Assembly (NCBI GenBank): GCA_039989895.1
Contig: JBDXGY010000006.1
Coordinates: 771,092-835,091 of the forward strand
DNA from: Hyphomicrobiales bacterium
GTDB taxonomy: Bacteria > Pseudomonadota > Alphaproteobacteria > Rhizobiales > JACESI01
Direction of reading: 5' to 3'
DNA: 64,000 bases
In this document: one piece after another, positions 63,903 through 64,000 of the stretch
Position numbering within the stretch: the first letter of the stretch is position 1
Layout of the letters: each line of letters starts with the position of its first letter
Notes under the pieces: model-generated
Seen by the model: the letters and a program-made list of their open reading frames with translations, nothing else
What the model was told of the DNA's origin: nothing
Databases searched by the model: none
Position numbers and translations under genes: made by a program

Positions 63903-64000
63903 ATGCCTGACATCAAACCATTGATTGCCAAAGTGGCAAACGGTGAAAGCCTGAATCGGGAAGAAGCCTCAAGCGCTTTTGAAACCATCATGTCAGGTGA
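63903..64000 (+). CDS. trpD: Anthranilate phosphoribosyltransferase, 5' end (runs off the window)
   Basis: The first 32 codons are present, reading MPDIKPLIAKVANGESLNREE and continuing with the small helical N-terminal domain typical of TrpD (AFETIMSG). GAGGA lies upstream of the ATG. It follows trpG by 20 bp in the trpE-trpG-trpD order. It transfers phosphoribosyl to anthranilate. The catalytic part is outside the window. Confidence 0.9.
   Translation, partial: MPDIKPLIAKVANGESLNREEASSAFETIMSG

Overview
The window is chromosomal backbone from an alphaproteobacterium, most likely a lower-GC member of Hyphomicrobiales (Rhizobiales). This rests on gene content and order, not on a search. The diagnostic blocks are a 14-gene nuoA-N operon followed by birA, RNase J and methylmalonyl-CoA epimerase; tig-clpP-clpX-lon-hupB; dusB(nifR3)-ntrB-ntrC-ntrY-ntrX-trkA-trkH-dat-hfq-hflX; pdhA-pdhB-pdhC-lpdA-lipA-coq10; and ppiD-trpE-trpG-trpD. 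By eye the base composition is moderate (mid-40s % GC) and even. I see no insertion sequence, prophage, integrase, CRISPR array or rRNA gene.

Layout. 1-17.6 kb (minus strand): respiratory complex I, nuoA to nuoN, reading on into birA, rnj and a methylmalonyl-CoA epimerase gene cut by the window edge. 17.9-25.4 kb (minus): tRNA-Asp and tRNA-Val, then a proteostasis block of tRNA-Leu, trigger factor, ClpP, ClpX, Lon and HU, with hairpin terminators after tig, lon and hupB. 25.4-30.8 kb (plus): a 520-bp regulatory region carrying a near-consensus sigma-54 promoter, glnB, glnA and a strong terminator, then an enoyl-CoA hydratase/CoA-transferase pair and mazG. 30.8-44.1 kb (minus): the nitrogen regulatory cluster (dusB-ntrB-ntrC, ntrY-ntrX), trkA-trkH potassium uptake, a D-amino-acid aminotransferase, hfq and hflX. 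44.2-46.0 kb (plus): ispDF and a cinA-type amidase gene. 45.9-53.8 kb (minus): ftsB, the pyruvate dehydrogenase operon, a small GlsB-type membrane protein, lipA and coq10. 53.9-59.7 kb: tpiA, secG, pyrG, kdsA and eno (minus), with one small secreted-protein gene on the plus strand between kdsA and eno. 59.9-64 kb (plus): ppiD, trpE, trpG and the start of trpD.

How the genes work together. Enolase supplies glycolytic flux to pyruvate. PDH, with lipoyl groups made by LipA, feeds acetyl-CoA and NADH to the respiratory chain, and complex I with the COQ10-type quinone-binding protein uses that NADH. P-II (glnB), NtrB/NtrC and glutamine synthetase form a nitrogen-sensing loop encoded about 15 kb apart. 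NtrY/NtrX and TrkA/TrkH add redox/nitrogen and potassium homeostasis, and Hfq, HflX, Lon, ClpXP, trigger factor and PpiD handle RNA and protein quality control.

I found no convincing novel system. The items most worth a second look are the sigma-54 promoter and a perfect 19-nt palindrome upstream of glnB, the NuoE tail, the NtrX protein lacking GAFTGA, a small secreted protein gene between kdsA and eno, and a 12-bp perfect hairpin made from the last codons of kdsA.
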